DNA from: JBKECO01 sp047974745
GTDB lineage: Bacteria; Bacillota; Clostridia; Lachnospirales; Lachnospiraceae
Assembly: GCA_047974745.1 (NCBI GenBank)
Contig: JBKECO010000013.1
Span: 1 to 31,942 of the forward strand
Direction of reading: 5' to 3'
DNA length: 31,942 bases
Of the stretch, positions 1 through 6,320 are shown in pieces. Each line of letters opens with the position of its first letter. Within the stretch, counting starts at the first letter, position 1. The position numbers and the translations under genes are program-made. A model generated the notes under the pieces. The model worked only from the letters and a program-made list of their open reading frames with translations. It was not told the DNA's origin and ran no database searches.

Positions 1-2
1 AC

Positions 3-143
3 ATAGATGATATTCCAACCTATGGGCTTTTAAGGTCCAGACAATTCTTTCTGCTAAAAATCGGTGCCTATAATTTCAGAAAACTGCTAAGGCATAATCG
101 GATAAGACAGGTGGAGTCTGCCTTAAATCTGAAAATAGCATAA
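3..143 (+). CDS. C-terminal fragment of a probable DDE transposase
   Basis: An open frame runs in from the left edge and ends at TAA 141-143, giving 46 residues with no start. It reads YGLLRSRQFFLL followed by KIGAYNFRKLL, which resembles the 'GL-x-R-xx-(Y/F)NL-kkL' tail common at the C-terminus of IS4/IS5/IS1182-type transposases. The call rests on this short tail and on the repeat-rich, gene-poor sequence that follows. It could instead be the end of an unrelated basic protein. The N-terminal and catalytic parts lie outside the window. Confidence 0.4.
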   Translation: MDDIPTYGLLRSRQFFLLKIGAYNFRKLLRHNRIRQVESALNLKIA

Positions 144-247
144 AAATAAGGAATGGGATGACACTGTAATTACGTTATATAGCTTGAATATACTCAAAAA
201 TCAAAAAAATCTGGTGTTAATCTGATAGAACTACTTTCTATTTAGTG

Positions 248-263
248 TTTTGACACCTAAACC
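248..263. repeat. IS-end-like motif, copy 1
   Basis: TTTTGACACCTAAACC lies 105 bases after the transposase-like stop codon. A near-identical copy occurs at 689-704 in the same orientation. Its position suggests the right terminal repeat of the element ending here, but the left end is not in the window. The TTGACA inside it has no -10 hexamer at the usual distance, so I do not call a promoter. Confidence 0.35.
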
Positions 264-327
264 ATATTATACAAATAAAAAATGAAAACGGAGATTTATT
301 GTTCCAACATGACGCGTTTACGGATAT

Positions 328-456
328 AATTGGTAAATCGATAGACAAATATAAGGCAATACAGTGTTACAATTGGTAAATCGATAGACAAATATGAGGC
401 AATACAGTGTTACAATTGGTAAATCGATAGACAAATATAAGGCAATACAGTGTTAC
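328..456. repeat. Three tandem 43-bp direct repeats
   Basis: Three contiguous copies of a 43-bp unit lie at 328-370, 371-413 and 414-456. Each begins AATTGGTAAATCGATAGAC and ends CAGTGTTAC. Copies 1 and 3 are identical and copy 2 differs by one base (ATGAGG for ATAAGG). No unique spacers separate them, so this is a tandem (minisatellite-like) array and not CRISPR. No coding frame crosses the array. The near-identity implies recent expansion or homogenisation. Function unknown. Confidence 0.9.
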
Positions 457-554
457 AATGGGCTTCAAGGATGAAGCACTTTCCAACTTTCCAAACATAT
501 GAAATCAATCCAGTATCAGTGCTTCAATCCAGATTAGCTGAATGACCGGGTGCC

Positions 555-670
555 GAGTCCTCTGAGCATTCTAAGAGCCGGACTGGTTACTTAAACGGAT
601 TCTTGGACATGCCACGTAAGAATCCGAATTGTGGGGGGATTGCGGGAGTGCAATGCACGAAACAATCCGT
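555..670 (+). ncRNA. Candidate structured RNA with three hairpins
   Basis: Three consecutive hairpins are visible. Hairpin A pairs 556-563 with 574-584 (with a small bulge). Hairpin B pairs CGGATTCTT at 596-604 with AAGAATCCG at 618-626 (9 bp, perfect). Hairpin C pairs GGATTG at 637-642 with CAATCC at 663-668 and has an inner GTGC/GCAC stem at 648-658. The 3' arm of B (AATCC, 621-625) could also pair with the 5' arm of C (GGATT, 637-641), giving mutually exclusive folds. No protein frame covers the stretch and a plus-strand terminator follows at 768-808. I do not recognise a known RNA family, and strand and extent are inferred. It may equally be the non-coding end of a mobile element. Confidence 0.35.
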
Positions 671-688
671 AAATAAATAGGCTGGCTA

Positions 689-704
689 TTTTGACACCTT
701 AACC
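689..704. repeat. IS-end-like motif, copy 2
   Basis: TTTTGACACCTTAACC matches the copy at 248-263 with one substitution. The two copies are direct and enclose the 43-bp tandem repeats and the hairpin-rich stretch. This would fit the ends of two related, nested or decayed elements. Confidence 0.3.
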
Positions 705-767
705 GAATTTGATTTAATACAATGCAAGTGGGACTAAAACCAGATGATAGTATGGTTACAATAAGAA

Positions 768-808
768 GAACTTCTGCAGAATGTCAGCTCTGCAGAAGTT
801 CCTTTTTT
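768..808 (+). terminator. Rho-independent terminator
   Basis: A perfect 13-bp stem (GAACTTCTGCAGA at 768-780 with TCTGCAGAAGTTC at 789-801) encloses an 8-base loop and is followed by CTTTTTT. The T tract is on the plus strand, so it ends a transcript coming from the left. On the minus strand the stem is followed by TTCTT, so it may also serve the gene ending at 862. Confidence 0.85.
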
Positions 809-861
809 AGAAAATGTTTTATGATCAGAATATTAGGAATCAAATAATTGCCAGGTCACGA

Positions 862-1494
862 TTACTCTGCTGTGGTGGAACTTTCCTGTGATTTTTCATT
901 CTTCCACTCGTCAAATTTTTTGAGAACCGAATCATAAGTCTGTTTCGATATCTCAGGCAGCTCTTTTCCCCAGGCTTTCGTTGCCTGTTTGTAACCTTCT
1001 TTAAAAGCATCCAGAAGCATATCTGCCTTTTCCCTATCGCCGCCACTCAGAGATTTTGCAAATTCAAAGATACGCTCAGAGGTCTGATTCACTCCCCAGT
1101 AGCCATCTTCAGCAATGGCAGCTTTGGCTGCTTCTTTTTCCTCCGGGGTCACTGTGAATTCGCCTTTTGCAAGGACATTCCACATATCATCAGCATTTGT
1201 CAGCTTGATTCCCTGTTTCTGAAACATGGATTCTACGAGTTCTTTAAATTGATTGATTCGGTTCTGCGATTCCTGAGCAAGCTGCTTAATAATCACAGCC
1301 CGGTCTGCTTTGGAATAACTTCCTGTGGATTCCGCAGAATCATAGACCACCCCTTCTGCTGCATATGCTAAGTTGTCATTGGTAGAACTGACATTATTAG
1401 AACTTGTTTCAATACTTGTCGACGATTGAAAACCACTGCTTTTCTGTGTCTGAAGCTGCGCAGCATTCTGACTAACATCTGTTTTAATATTCAT
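862..1494 (-). CDS. Conserved-looking hypothetical protein, probable sigma-28 regulon
   Basis: A 210-residue soluble protein without signal peptide or membrane segment. The start is fixed by GGAGGG about 5 bases before ATG. Residues 1-40 are rich in Ser, Thr, Asn and Gln, a low-complexity head like those of some flagellum-linked proteins. Residues 60 to about 200 look helical, with a conserved-looking core (SGGDREKADMLLDAFKEGY, then KQTYDSVLKKFDEW). I do not recognise a named family. The upstream region on the minus strand carries TCCGATAA, a close match to the sigma-28 -10 element, 117 bases before the start. The same -10 core occurs before flgM in this window. A role linked to motility is inference only. 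Confidence 0.75.
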   Translation of the reverse strand: MNIKTDVSQNAAQLQTQKSSGFQSSTSIETSSNNVSSTNDNLAYAAEGVVYDSAESTGSYSKADRAVIIKQLAQESQNRINQFKELVESMFQKQGIKLTNADDMWNVLAKGEFTVTPEEKEAAKAAIAEDGYWGVNQTSERIFEFAKSLSGGDREKADMLLDAFKEGYKQATKAWGKELPEISKQTYDSVLKKFDEWKNEKSQESSTTAE

Positions 1495-1556
1495 ACTTTA
1501 CCCTCCATGGTGAAAACGGATATCTGCAGTATCCTTACTACAGATCTTGACAATTA

Positions 1557-1595
1557 CTAACAGCTGCGATATCTAACAACTGCGATATCTAACAG
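1557..1595. repeat. 16-bp tandem repeat in the 5' leader
   Basis: Two and a half copies of a 16-bp unit (CTAACAGCTGCGATAT at 1557-1572, CTAACAACTGCGATAT at 1573-1588, then CTAACAG) lie between the sigma-28-like promoter and the start of the 862-1494 gene. They would be inside the untranslated leader of that mRNA. Confidence 0.7.
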
Positions 1596-1618
1596 CGGCT
1601 GCTATTCTATTACAAGGT

Positions 1619-1645
1619 TTATCGGACGATACAACAAAAAAAATG
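1619..1645 (-). promoter_or_regulatory. Sigma-28 (SigD/FliA)-like promoter
   Basis: Read on the minus strand, TCCGATAA (plus-strand 1619-1626) differs by one base from the sigma-28 -10 consensus GCCGATAA. The box 11 bases upstream (1638-1645, CATTTTTT) matches the TAAAGTTT -35 consensus poorly. The -10 is convincing and the -35 weak. It would drive the 862-1494 gene. Confidence 0.5.
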
Positions 1646-1740
1646 AGTTAATAGTACAAAAAAATAATGCTCTGAGCAAATAGATACCCAGCGAGCCATC
1701 AAAAAAAGTGTCGGGAGTTATCGACTAAAGCAATTCAAGA

Positions 1741-2013
1741 TCCAAGCTTTGGACGATTCCCATGATTTGGACAATATAAGGGGAAAACAGATAGGGAATG
1801 TCCAAAAAAGTTAAAAATTTGGACAAGAAGTCATCAAACATGCAGAAAAAAGTCCAAACATATCGCAAAATCAAAAAAAAGCCAATTTCATGTGTCAAAA
1901 AAACGGATGTTTGGACTAGAAGAGTCAGATTGAGCCCAAAATAGTCCAAAGCCAAACCTTGTCTTGGTGAAGAATGAGCCTCAGCTGCTGGAAGAACCAG
2001 ATGCTAGGGAAAA
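1741..2013. repeat. Long direct repeat, copy 1 (R1)
   Basis: About 273 bp, nearly identical to 2148-2437. It starts TCCAAGCTTTGGACGATTCC and ends within GAACCAGATGCTAG. Compared with copy 2 it lacks about 18 bp near its start and carries scattered substitutions. No supported gene lies in it. Confidence 0.85.
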
Positions 2014-2375
2014 AACGACGAATTATCTGATGCAGAACTACAGGAATCAAATGCAGAACTACGGGCATCTGATGCAGAACTACGGGCATCTGATGCAGAA
2101 CTACGGGCATCAAATGCAGATTAGCAAGTTCCATATTTTGGACACGCTCCAAGCTTTGGACGATTCCCAAGCTTTGGATAAGATATATGCTTTGGACAAT
2201 ATAAGGGGAAAACAGATAGGGAATGTCCAAAAAAGTCAAAAATTTGGACAAGAAGTCATCAAACATGCAGAAAAAAGTCCAAACATATCGCAAAATCAAA
2301 AAAAAGCCAATTTCATGTGTCAAAAAAACGGATGTTTGGACTAGAAGAGTCAGATTGAGCCCTAAATAGTCCAAA
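1748..2375. other. Alternating array of TTTGGAC / GTCCAAA words
   Basis: Fifteen exact 7-mers TTTGGAC (F) or GTCCAAA (R) occur in 628 bp. Starts in copy 1: 1748F, 1766F, 1800R, 1818F, 1852R, 1910F, 1944R. Starts in copy 2: 2137F, 2155F, 2191F, 2225R, 2243F, 2277R, 2335F, 2369R, plus a degenerate TTTGGAT at 2173. Spacings are 18, 34 or 58 bases, with one of 36 made of two 18s. Because F and R alternate, neighbours can form a chain of hairpins; the best is AGTCCAAACAT (1851-1861) with ATGTTTGGACT (1907-1917). Random expectation for such a word in this length is well below one. Function unknown. Confidence 0.8.
2027..2120. repeat. 21-bp tandem repeats between the long direct repeats
   Basis: Four 21-bp units with consensus TGATGCAGAACTACGGGCAT and a partial fifth lie at 2027-2047, 2048-2068, 2069-2089, 2090-2110 and 2111-2120. 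Units alternate CTGATG and CAAATG at their start. The multiple-of-three length keeps frames open on both strands, which creates spurious open frames here. Confidence 0.85.
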
Positions 2376-2437
2376 GCCAAACCTTGCCTTGGTGAAGAAT
2401 GAGTCACAGCAACTGGAAGAACCAGATGCTAGAGAAA
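2148..2437. repeat. Long direct repeat, copy 2 (R2)
   Basis: About 290 bp, matching 1741-2013. Its first 70 bp contain an extra 18-bp tandem unit (TTTGGAC or TTTGGAT at 2137, 2155, 2173 and 2191). The spacing between copies and their high identity suggest a duplication followed by local slippage. Confidence 0.85.
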
Positions 2438-2528
2438 GAATACCGAAGAGCCGCCACACCGAAGAGCCGCTGAATACAATAGTCTCCATATGAAACAGTC
2501 GGCTGACCGGTCACTCTACTCTCTGTAT

Positions 2529-3188
2529 TCACAGAATTTGAAACTGGTTTTTGTGAAAATCGATCAACCCTTCCTTCTTCAGCCTGGATAGCTCAGCTGA
2601 AAGCGCACTACGTTCAACACAGAGGTAGTCTGCAAACTCTTGGCGATTGAATGGAATGGTTACTTCATTGGAACCAGCTTTCCTGGAAGATATTGAAAGA
2701 TAAGAGAGTACTTTGTCACGGGTCGAGCGTTTGGACAAAAGTGAAATTTTCTCTGTAAGCAGAACATTTTTCCCAGAGGTCATGGTCAGCATATTGAAGA
2801 TCAGGCGACTGTGAAATCCACAGGCAGCACCGCAGGGAGTGATGAATCGTGAGGTGCTCATAAAGAGAATTTTGCAGTCAGTAGCGGCTTCCACATAAAT
2901 GCCATTCATTTTCAAGCCAGAAAAAGCGAATGATTCTCCGAAAAGATTACCTGGACCAAGCTGTGTCATTATGCTTCGATTGCCGAAAAAATCATCTTGT
3001 ATGATCTGGAGCTGCCCTTTTAATATGATTCCAAGCTGGTCTATTCTACCGTCACCATAGAGAACCATACTGCCCTTTTCATATTCAGAGGTACCGTTGC
3101 CTAGGCAGGAGAGCAGAGAATCAAAATCTGCTCTATCGATGCCAGAAAAAAGTTCCATCTTTTCCAATATAGTATAAAACTCAGTCAT
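2529..3188 (-). CDS. Crp/Fnr-family transcriptional regulator
   Basis: A 219-residue regulator. I start at ATG 3188 because AAGGAG lies about 8 bases upstream; a longer frame exists but has no comparable site. Residues about 10-110 form a cyclic-nucleotide-binding-type beta-roll (LKGQLQIIQDD, then GPGNLFGESFAF). Residues about 110-150 form the dimerisation helix. Residues 155-219 form the winged helix, with the recognition segment around NRQEFADYLCVERSALSAEL. Cysteines at 28, 105, 119, 123 and 190 include PCGAACG at the start of the long helix, which might bind a metal, an Fe-S cluster or sense redox. Related Clostridia proteins often control stress or metal-linked genes. The divergent four-gene operon at 3368-6560 is its likely target, and a perfect palindrome in its own promoter region suggests autoregulation. 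Confidence 0.9.
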   Translation of the reverse strand: MTEFYTILEKMELFSGIDRADFDSLLSCLGNGTSEYEKGSMVLYGDGRIDQLGIILKGQLQIIQDDFFGNRSIMTQLGPGNLFGESFAFSGLKMNGIYVEAATDCKILFMSTSRFITPCGAACGFHSRLIFNMLTMTSGKNVLLTEKISLLSKRSTRDKVLSYLSISSRKAGSNEVTIPFNRQEFADYLCVERSALSAELSRLKKEGLIDFHKNQFQIL

Positions 3189-3219
3189 TTTGCACGCTCC
3201 TTCAGAATAAAATGATTTT

Positions 3220-3235
3220 TGTTGGAATTCCAACA
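3220..3235. promoter_or_regulatory. 16-bp perfect palindrome, candidate Crp-family operator
   Basis: TGTTGGAATTCCAACA is a perfect dyad. It begins 32 bases upstream of the regulator's start codon and about 8 bases downstream of its predicted transcription start, a typical repressor position. The TTG-N8-CAA-like outer bases resemble Crp/Fnr half sites. Assignment to the adjacent regulator is inference. Confidence 0.6.
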
Positions 3236-3249
3236 GACTTATCAACTAA

Positions 3250-3278
3250 ATCATAGTAAAGTACTAGAAGAATGTCAA
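3250..3278 (-). promoter_or_regulatory. Sigma-70-type promoter of the Crp-family gene
   Basis: On the minus strand TTGACA (plus 3273-3278) is followed after 17 bases by TATGAT (plus 3250-3255). The -35 is perfect and the -10 differs by one base. Transcription would start near 3243. Confidence 0.8.
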
Positions 3279-3338
3279 TACAAACGGAATCAGGAATACA
3301 ATACAAATAAAATCAGGAACGAAACAAAGAAATATAAT
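3276..3338 (+). promoter_or_regulatory. Direct repeats and -10 element of the four-gene operon
   Basis: Two 23-bp direct repeats at 3276-3298 and 3299-3321 share the form CAATACAAA...AATCAGGAA. A perfect TATAAT lies at 3333-3338 but the -35 position (around 3310-3315, AAATCA) is poor. This layout suggests an activator-dependent promoter with the repeats as binding sites. The first repeat also overlaps the -35 of the divergent regulator gene. Confidence 0.45.
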
Positions 3339-3367
3339 TGATTCACTTAGAGCAACTGGAGGAAACC

Positions 3368-4606
3368 ATGAATACCTATTTTAAAATGAATGATACTGTT
3401 TACGATGTCACGACCGCATACCCGGAAGCGATCGAGCTCCTTGCCAAGGCAGGGCTTGACAATCTGAAAAATGAAAATATGCGAAAAACACTTGGAAAGA
3501 CCATTTCTCTGGAACAGGCATTAAAAATGAAGAAAATCAGTACGGAGACCTTTGAAGAAAATCTTGTTGAGGCGATCAAGGCGAACCGTACTAGAATTGA
3601 TGCGGCGCTGACTGAAAAAGAGAAAAAGGAGAATGCCACGATCACACTTCAGGGCGTACTGCCTTGTCCCGTCAGAGTGCCGCTGCTGGAGGGCTTTGAA
3701 AAATGGCTGGATGGTCAGGAAGAATTAAAAAGTGAACTGGATTATACATTGCAGGCTGCTTCTATGGGAGTGGACTGGATCAAAGATGCGATCAAGGATT
3801 CAAGTTCTGAGGACATACTATCCGATATCTTTATTTCGGCAGGCTTTGATTTATTTTTTGACCAGGAAAAAATGGGAAAATTTAAAGAAGCAGGTGTTTT
3901 TGCAGATATGAGTCCCTATCAGCATTACAATTCCATTTTTGAAAATGACGAGATCTCGCTAAAGGATCCAGCAGGTCAGTATTCGATGCTGGCCGTAGTG
4001 CCGGCAGTGTTCCTTGTAAATCAGGAGGAGCTGAATGGAAGAAAGGCTCCAGAAAGCTGGGAAGACATTTTGGCACCGGAATATGAGAATTCCGTATCGC
4101 TGCCAATTGGAGATTTTGATCTTTTTAACTCAATACTCTTAAATATCAGCAAAAAATATGGAACAGAAGGCGTGGAAAAGCTTGGAAAAAGCCTGCTCAA
4201 GAGCATGCACCCATCTGAGATGGTCAAATCCCATACCAAAAAATTCAACAGACCTGCAGTTACGATCATGCCATACTTTTTTACAAAAATGACAAAAGCA
4301 GGTGGACCAATGACTGCTGTCTGGCCAAAAGACGGTGCCATCATCTCTCCGATCTTTATGCTGACAAAAGCATCTGCAGCAGATAAGATCAAGCCGCTGA
4401 TAGAATTTTTTACATCAAAAGGAGTTGCAGAGATACTTTCTCATCAGGGCTTATTCCCAAGTGTAAACCCTGAGATCGACAACCGGATACCAAAGGAGAA
4501 CCCCTTTATGTGGGTAGGTTGGGATTATATCAATTCGCACAATATTGGTCAGAAACTAAAAGAACTAGAAGATATATTTGCAGAAGCAGCAAAGCAGGAG
4601 GACTAA
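3368..4606 (+). CDS. Cytoplasmic substrate-binding-like protein with DUF1858-type N-terminus
   Basis: A 412-residue protein. I place the start at ATG 3368, behind GGAGG with a 5-base gap; an upstream in-frame TTG at 3338 overlaps the TATAAT and has no better site. Residues 5-65 (VYDVTTAYPEAIELLAKAGL) resemble the DUF1858/ScdA-N domain found with hybrid-cluster and Fe-S repair proteins. Residues about 92-405 resemble a type-2 periplasmic binding protein of the iron or sulfate class (FISAGFDLFF, then VPAVFLVNQEEL, then APESWEDILAPEY). There is no signal peptide, lipobox or membrane segment, so unlike ordinary binding proteins it should stay in the cytoplasm. It starts an operon with a GTPase, an ABC ATPase and a zinc-ribbon protein. 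The ligand is unknown. Confidence 0.8.
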   Translation: MNTYFKMNDTVYDVTTAYPEAIELLAKAGLDNLKNENMRKTLGKTISLEQALKMKKISTETFEENLVEAIKANRTRIDAALTEKEKKENATITLQGVLPCPVRVPLLEGFEKWLDGQEELKSELDYTLQAASMGVDWIKDAIKDSSSEDILSDIFISAGFDLFFDQEKMGKFKEAGVFADMSPYQHYNSIFENDEISLKDPAGQYSMLAVVPAVFLVNQEELNGRKAPESWEDILAPEYENSVSLPIGDFDLFNSILLNISKKYGTEGVEKLGKSLLKSMHPSEMVKSHTKKFNRPAVTIMPYFFTKMTKAGGPMTAVWPKDGAIISPIFMLTKASAADKIKPLIEFFTSKGVAEILSHQGLFPSVNPEIDNRIPKENPFMWVGWDYINSHNIGQKLKELEDIFAEAAKQED

Positions 4607-4607
4607 A

Positions 4608-5300
4608 ATGAACGTAATTACTTTTTCCGGACCACCATCCTCAGGAAAAACATCAGTCATATTAAAGACAATACAGGCTATACAGCAGCGGGGTCTGACA
4701 GTGGGCGTGGTCAAATTTGATTGCTTGTATACGGATGATGATATTTTATACGAAAGAGCCGGAGTTCCGGTAAAAAAAGGATTGTCCGGAGCACTGTGTC
4801 CTGATCACTTCTTCGTCAGCAATATTGAAGAAGTCGTACAGTGGGGAAATTCACTGGGTCTTGATCTTTTGATTACTGAAAGTGCAGGATTGTGTAATCG
4901 CTGTTCTCCTTATATAAAGGAAATCCAGGCAGTCTGCATCATCGATAACTTGAGCGGGATCAATACACCGAAGAAAATCGGACCTATGCTAAAATCAGCA
5001 GACATCGTTGTGATTACAAAGGGAGATATTGTATCCCAGGCTGAACGAGAAGTATTTGCATCAAGAGTCAGTTCGGTCAATGCAAAAGCAATTGTGATGC
5101 ATGTGAATGGACTGACCGGACAGGGCGCTTTTGAGCTTAGTACATTGCTATGGGATGAAGAATCAGATATATCCACAGTAAAAGGAAAAGAATTGAGATT
5201 CTCCATGCCATCCGCACTGTGCTCCTATTGTCTTGGAGAAAAGAGAATCGGGGAAGAGTATCAGATGGGTAATGTCAGAAAAATGGAAATGGGTGAATAG
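4608..5300 (+). CDS. HypB/UreG/CobW-like GTPase
   Basis: A 230-residue P-loop GTPase. The start at 4608 has AGGAGG seven bases upstream, one base after the previous stop codon. It shows the P-loop GPPSSGKT (8-15), a switch-like segment at 36-60, DLLITESAG (86-94; compare the Walker B/ES-G-G region of HypB and UreG) and a TKGD base-recognition motif (137-140). Two cysteine pairs stand out: CNRC (96-99), just after the ESAG motif where HypB and UreG carry metal ligands, and CSYC (205-208) near the C-terminus. Relatives load nickel or cobalt into enzymes or cofactors, so metallochaperone activity is a reasonable inference. No hydrogenase, urease or CO dehydrogenase genes are nearby, so the client is unknown. 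Confidence 0.8.
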   Translation: MNVITFSGPPSSGKTSVILKTIQAIQQRGLTVGVVKFDCLYTDDDILYERAGVPVKKGLSGALCPDHFFVSNIEEVVQWGNSLGLDLLITESAGLCNRCSPYIKEIQAVCIIDNLSGINTPKKIGPMLKSADIVVITKGDIVSQAEREVFASRVSSVNAKAIVMHVNGLTGQGAFELSTLLWDEESDISTVKGKELRFSMPSALCSYCLGEKRIGEEYQMGNVRKMEMGE

Positions 5301-5301
5301 T

Positions 5302-6318
5302 ATGATAACAAGAGAAAACTTGCAGCAAAGAACAATTCGTGAACTCCTGTCAGAATACCCCTTCATCATAACTTTTTTTGAGAATAATAAGTTGGTGACA
5401 GAAGGGAGTGAAGAACAGACCTTCACCGAATTTTTAAGTCATTTTGATGAGGTAACAAGAGAAGAATGGGCTATCGATGTTGAGAAGATGGAAGAAGATC
5501 TATTCGCATATATAGAACAAATGCTTTCCTTTCTCGGAGTCGAGGAAGAAAAGGGCGTGGATTCCCTTACCATAATAGCAGGGCAGAACAAATCCGGTGA
5601 AAAGGAGACATTTGGTTCCCTGACAATACATAAAAGCGATATTATTGCGATAGTCGGCCCCACAGGTTCCGGGAAATCCAGACTGCTGGGAGATATTGAG
5701 TGGACTGCAAATGCAGATACACCGACAAAACGGAGCATTTTGATCAACGAGGAAGTTCCGGACAAAAAATGGAGATTTTCCTCCAGCAATAAGCTAGTGG
5801 CCCAGCTTTCTCAGAACATGAATTTTGTCATGGATCTGACAGTTGGAGAATTTATCGAGCTTCATGCAAAAAGCCGAATGGTCGAAAATGAAGAAGTAGT
5901 GATCGGAAAGATCGTAGAGGCAGCGAACCATCTCGCAGGAGAGCAGTTCAGTATGGACACTCCGGTCACCTCCTTAAGCGGTGGACAATCCAGAGCACTC
6001 ATGATCGCAGATACAGCAATTTTAAGTACATCGCCCATTGTGTTGATTGATGAGATTGAAAATGCAGGCATCGACCGCAAGAAAGCATTAAAGCTTCTGG
6101 TGGGCGAGGAAAAAATAGTTTTAATGGCAACACATGATCCTTCACTTGCACTTATGGCAGACAAGAGGATCGTTATAAAAAATGGTGGTATAGATAAGAT
6201 ATTAGAAACTACAGAGGAAGAGAAAATGGCATTGAAGGATCTAGAGAAAATCGATCAGGTCATCGCAAAATTGCGGACAGATCTTCGTGCCGGCGAACGA
6301 GTACAAGGAGGATTTTAG
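5302..6318 (+). CDS. ABC-type ATPase with an unusual N-terminal domain
   Basis: A 338-residue protein starting one base after the GTPase stop codon. Its ribosome binding site is weak, so translation is probably coupled. Residues 1-80 (RELLSEYPFIITFFENNKL) form a helical region reminiscent of DUF1858-like domains. Residues 85-305 are a canonical ABC nucleotide-binding domain: Walker A GPTGSGKS (119-126), signature LSGGQ (225-229), Walker B IVLIDE (246-251) and H-loop ATHDP (276-280). The tail (305-338) is charged and helical. No membrane segment or permease gene is present, so it is unlikely to be a simple importer subunit. It may be a soluble ABC machine like SufC, acting with the adjacent binding-like protein and GTPase. 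Confidence 0.8.
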   Translation: MITRENLQQRTIRELLSEYPFIITFFENNKLVTEGSEEQTFTEFLSHFDEVTREEWAIDVEKMEEDLFAYIEQMLSFLGVEEEKGVDSLTIIAGQNKSGEKETFGSLTIHKSDIIAIVGPTGSGKSRLLGDIEWTANADTPTKRSILINEEVPDKKWRFSSSNKLVAQLSQNMNFVMDLTVGEFIELHAKSRMVENEEVVIGKIVEAANHLAGEQFSMDTPVTSLSGGQSRALMIADTAILSTSPIVLIDEIENAGIDRKKALKLLVGEEKIVLMATHDPSLALMADKRIVIKNGGIDKILETTEEEKMALKDLEKIDQVIAKLRTDLRAGERVQGGF

Positions 6319-6320
6319 AA

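Noticed and set aside
250..255. TTGACA as a -35 box (also at 691-696)
   Set aside because: No acceptable -10 hexamer lies 16-18 bases downstream at either site; the match is part of the repeated IS-end-like motif.
328..456. Possible CRISPR array
   Set aside because: The repeats abut directly with no unique spacers and no cas genes are present.
1925..2407. Open frames of 126 (plus) and 160 (minus) codons in the repeat region
   Set aside because: They overlap each other, have no convincing ribosome binding site, and stay open because the repeat units are 18 and 21 bp and AT-rich. The first repeat copy breaks the plus frame.
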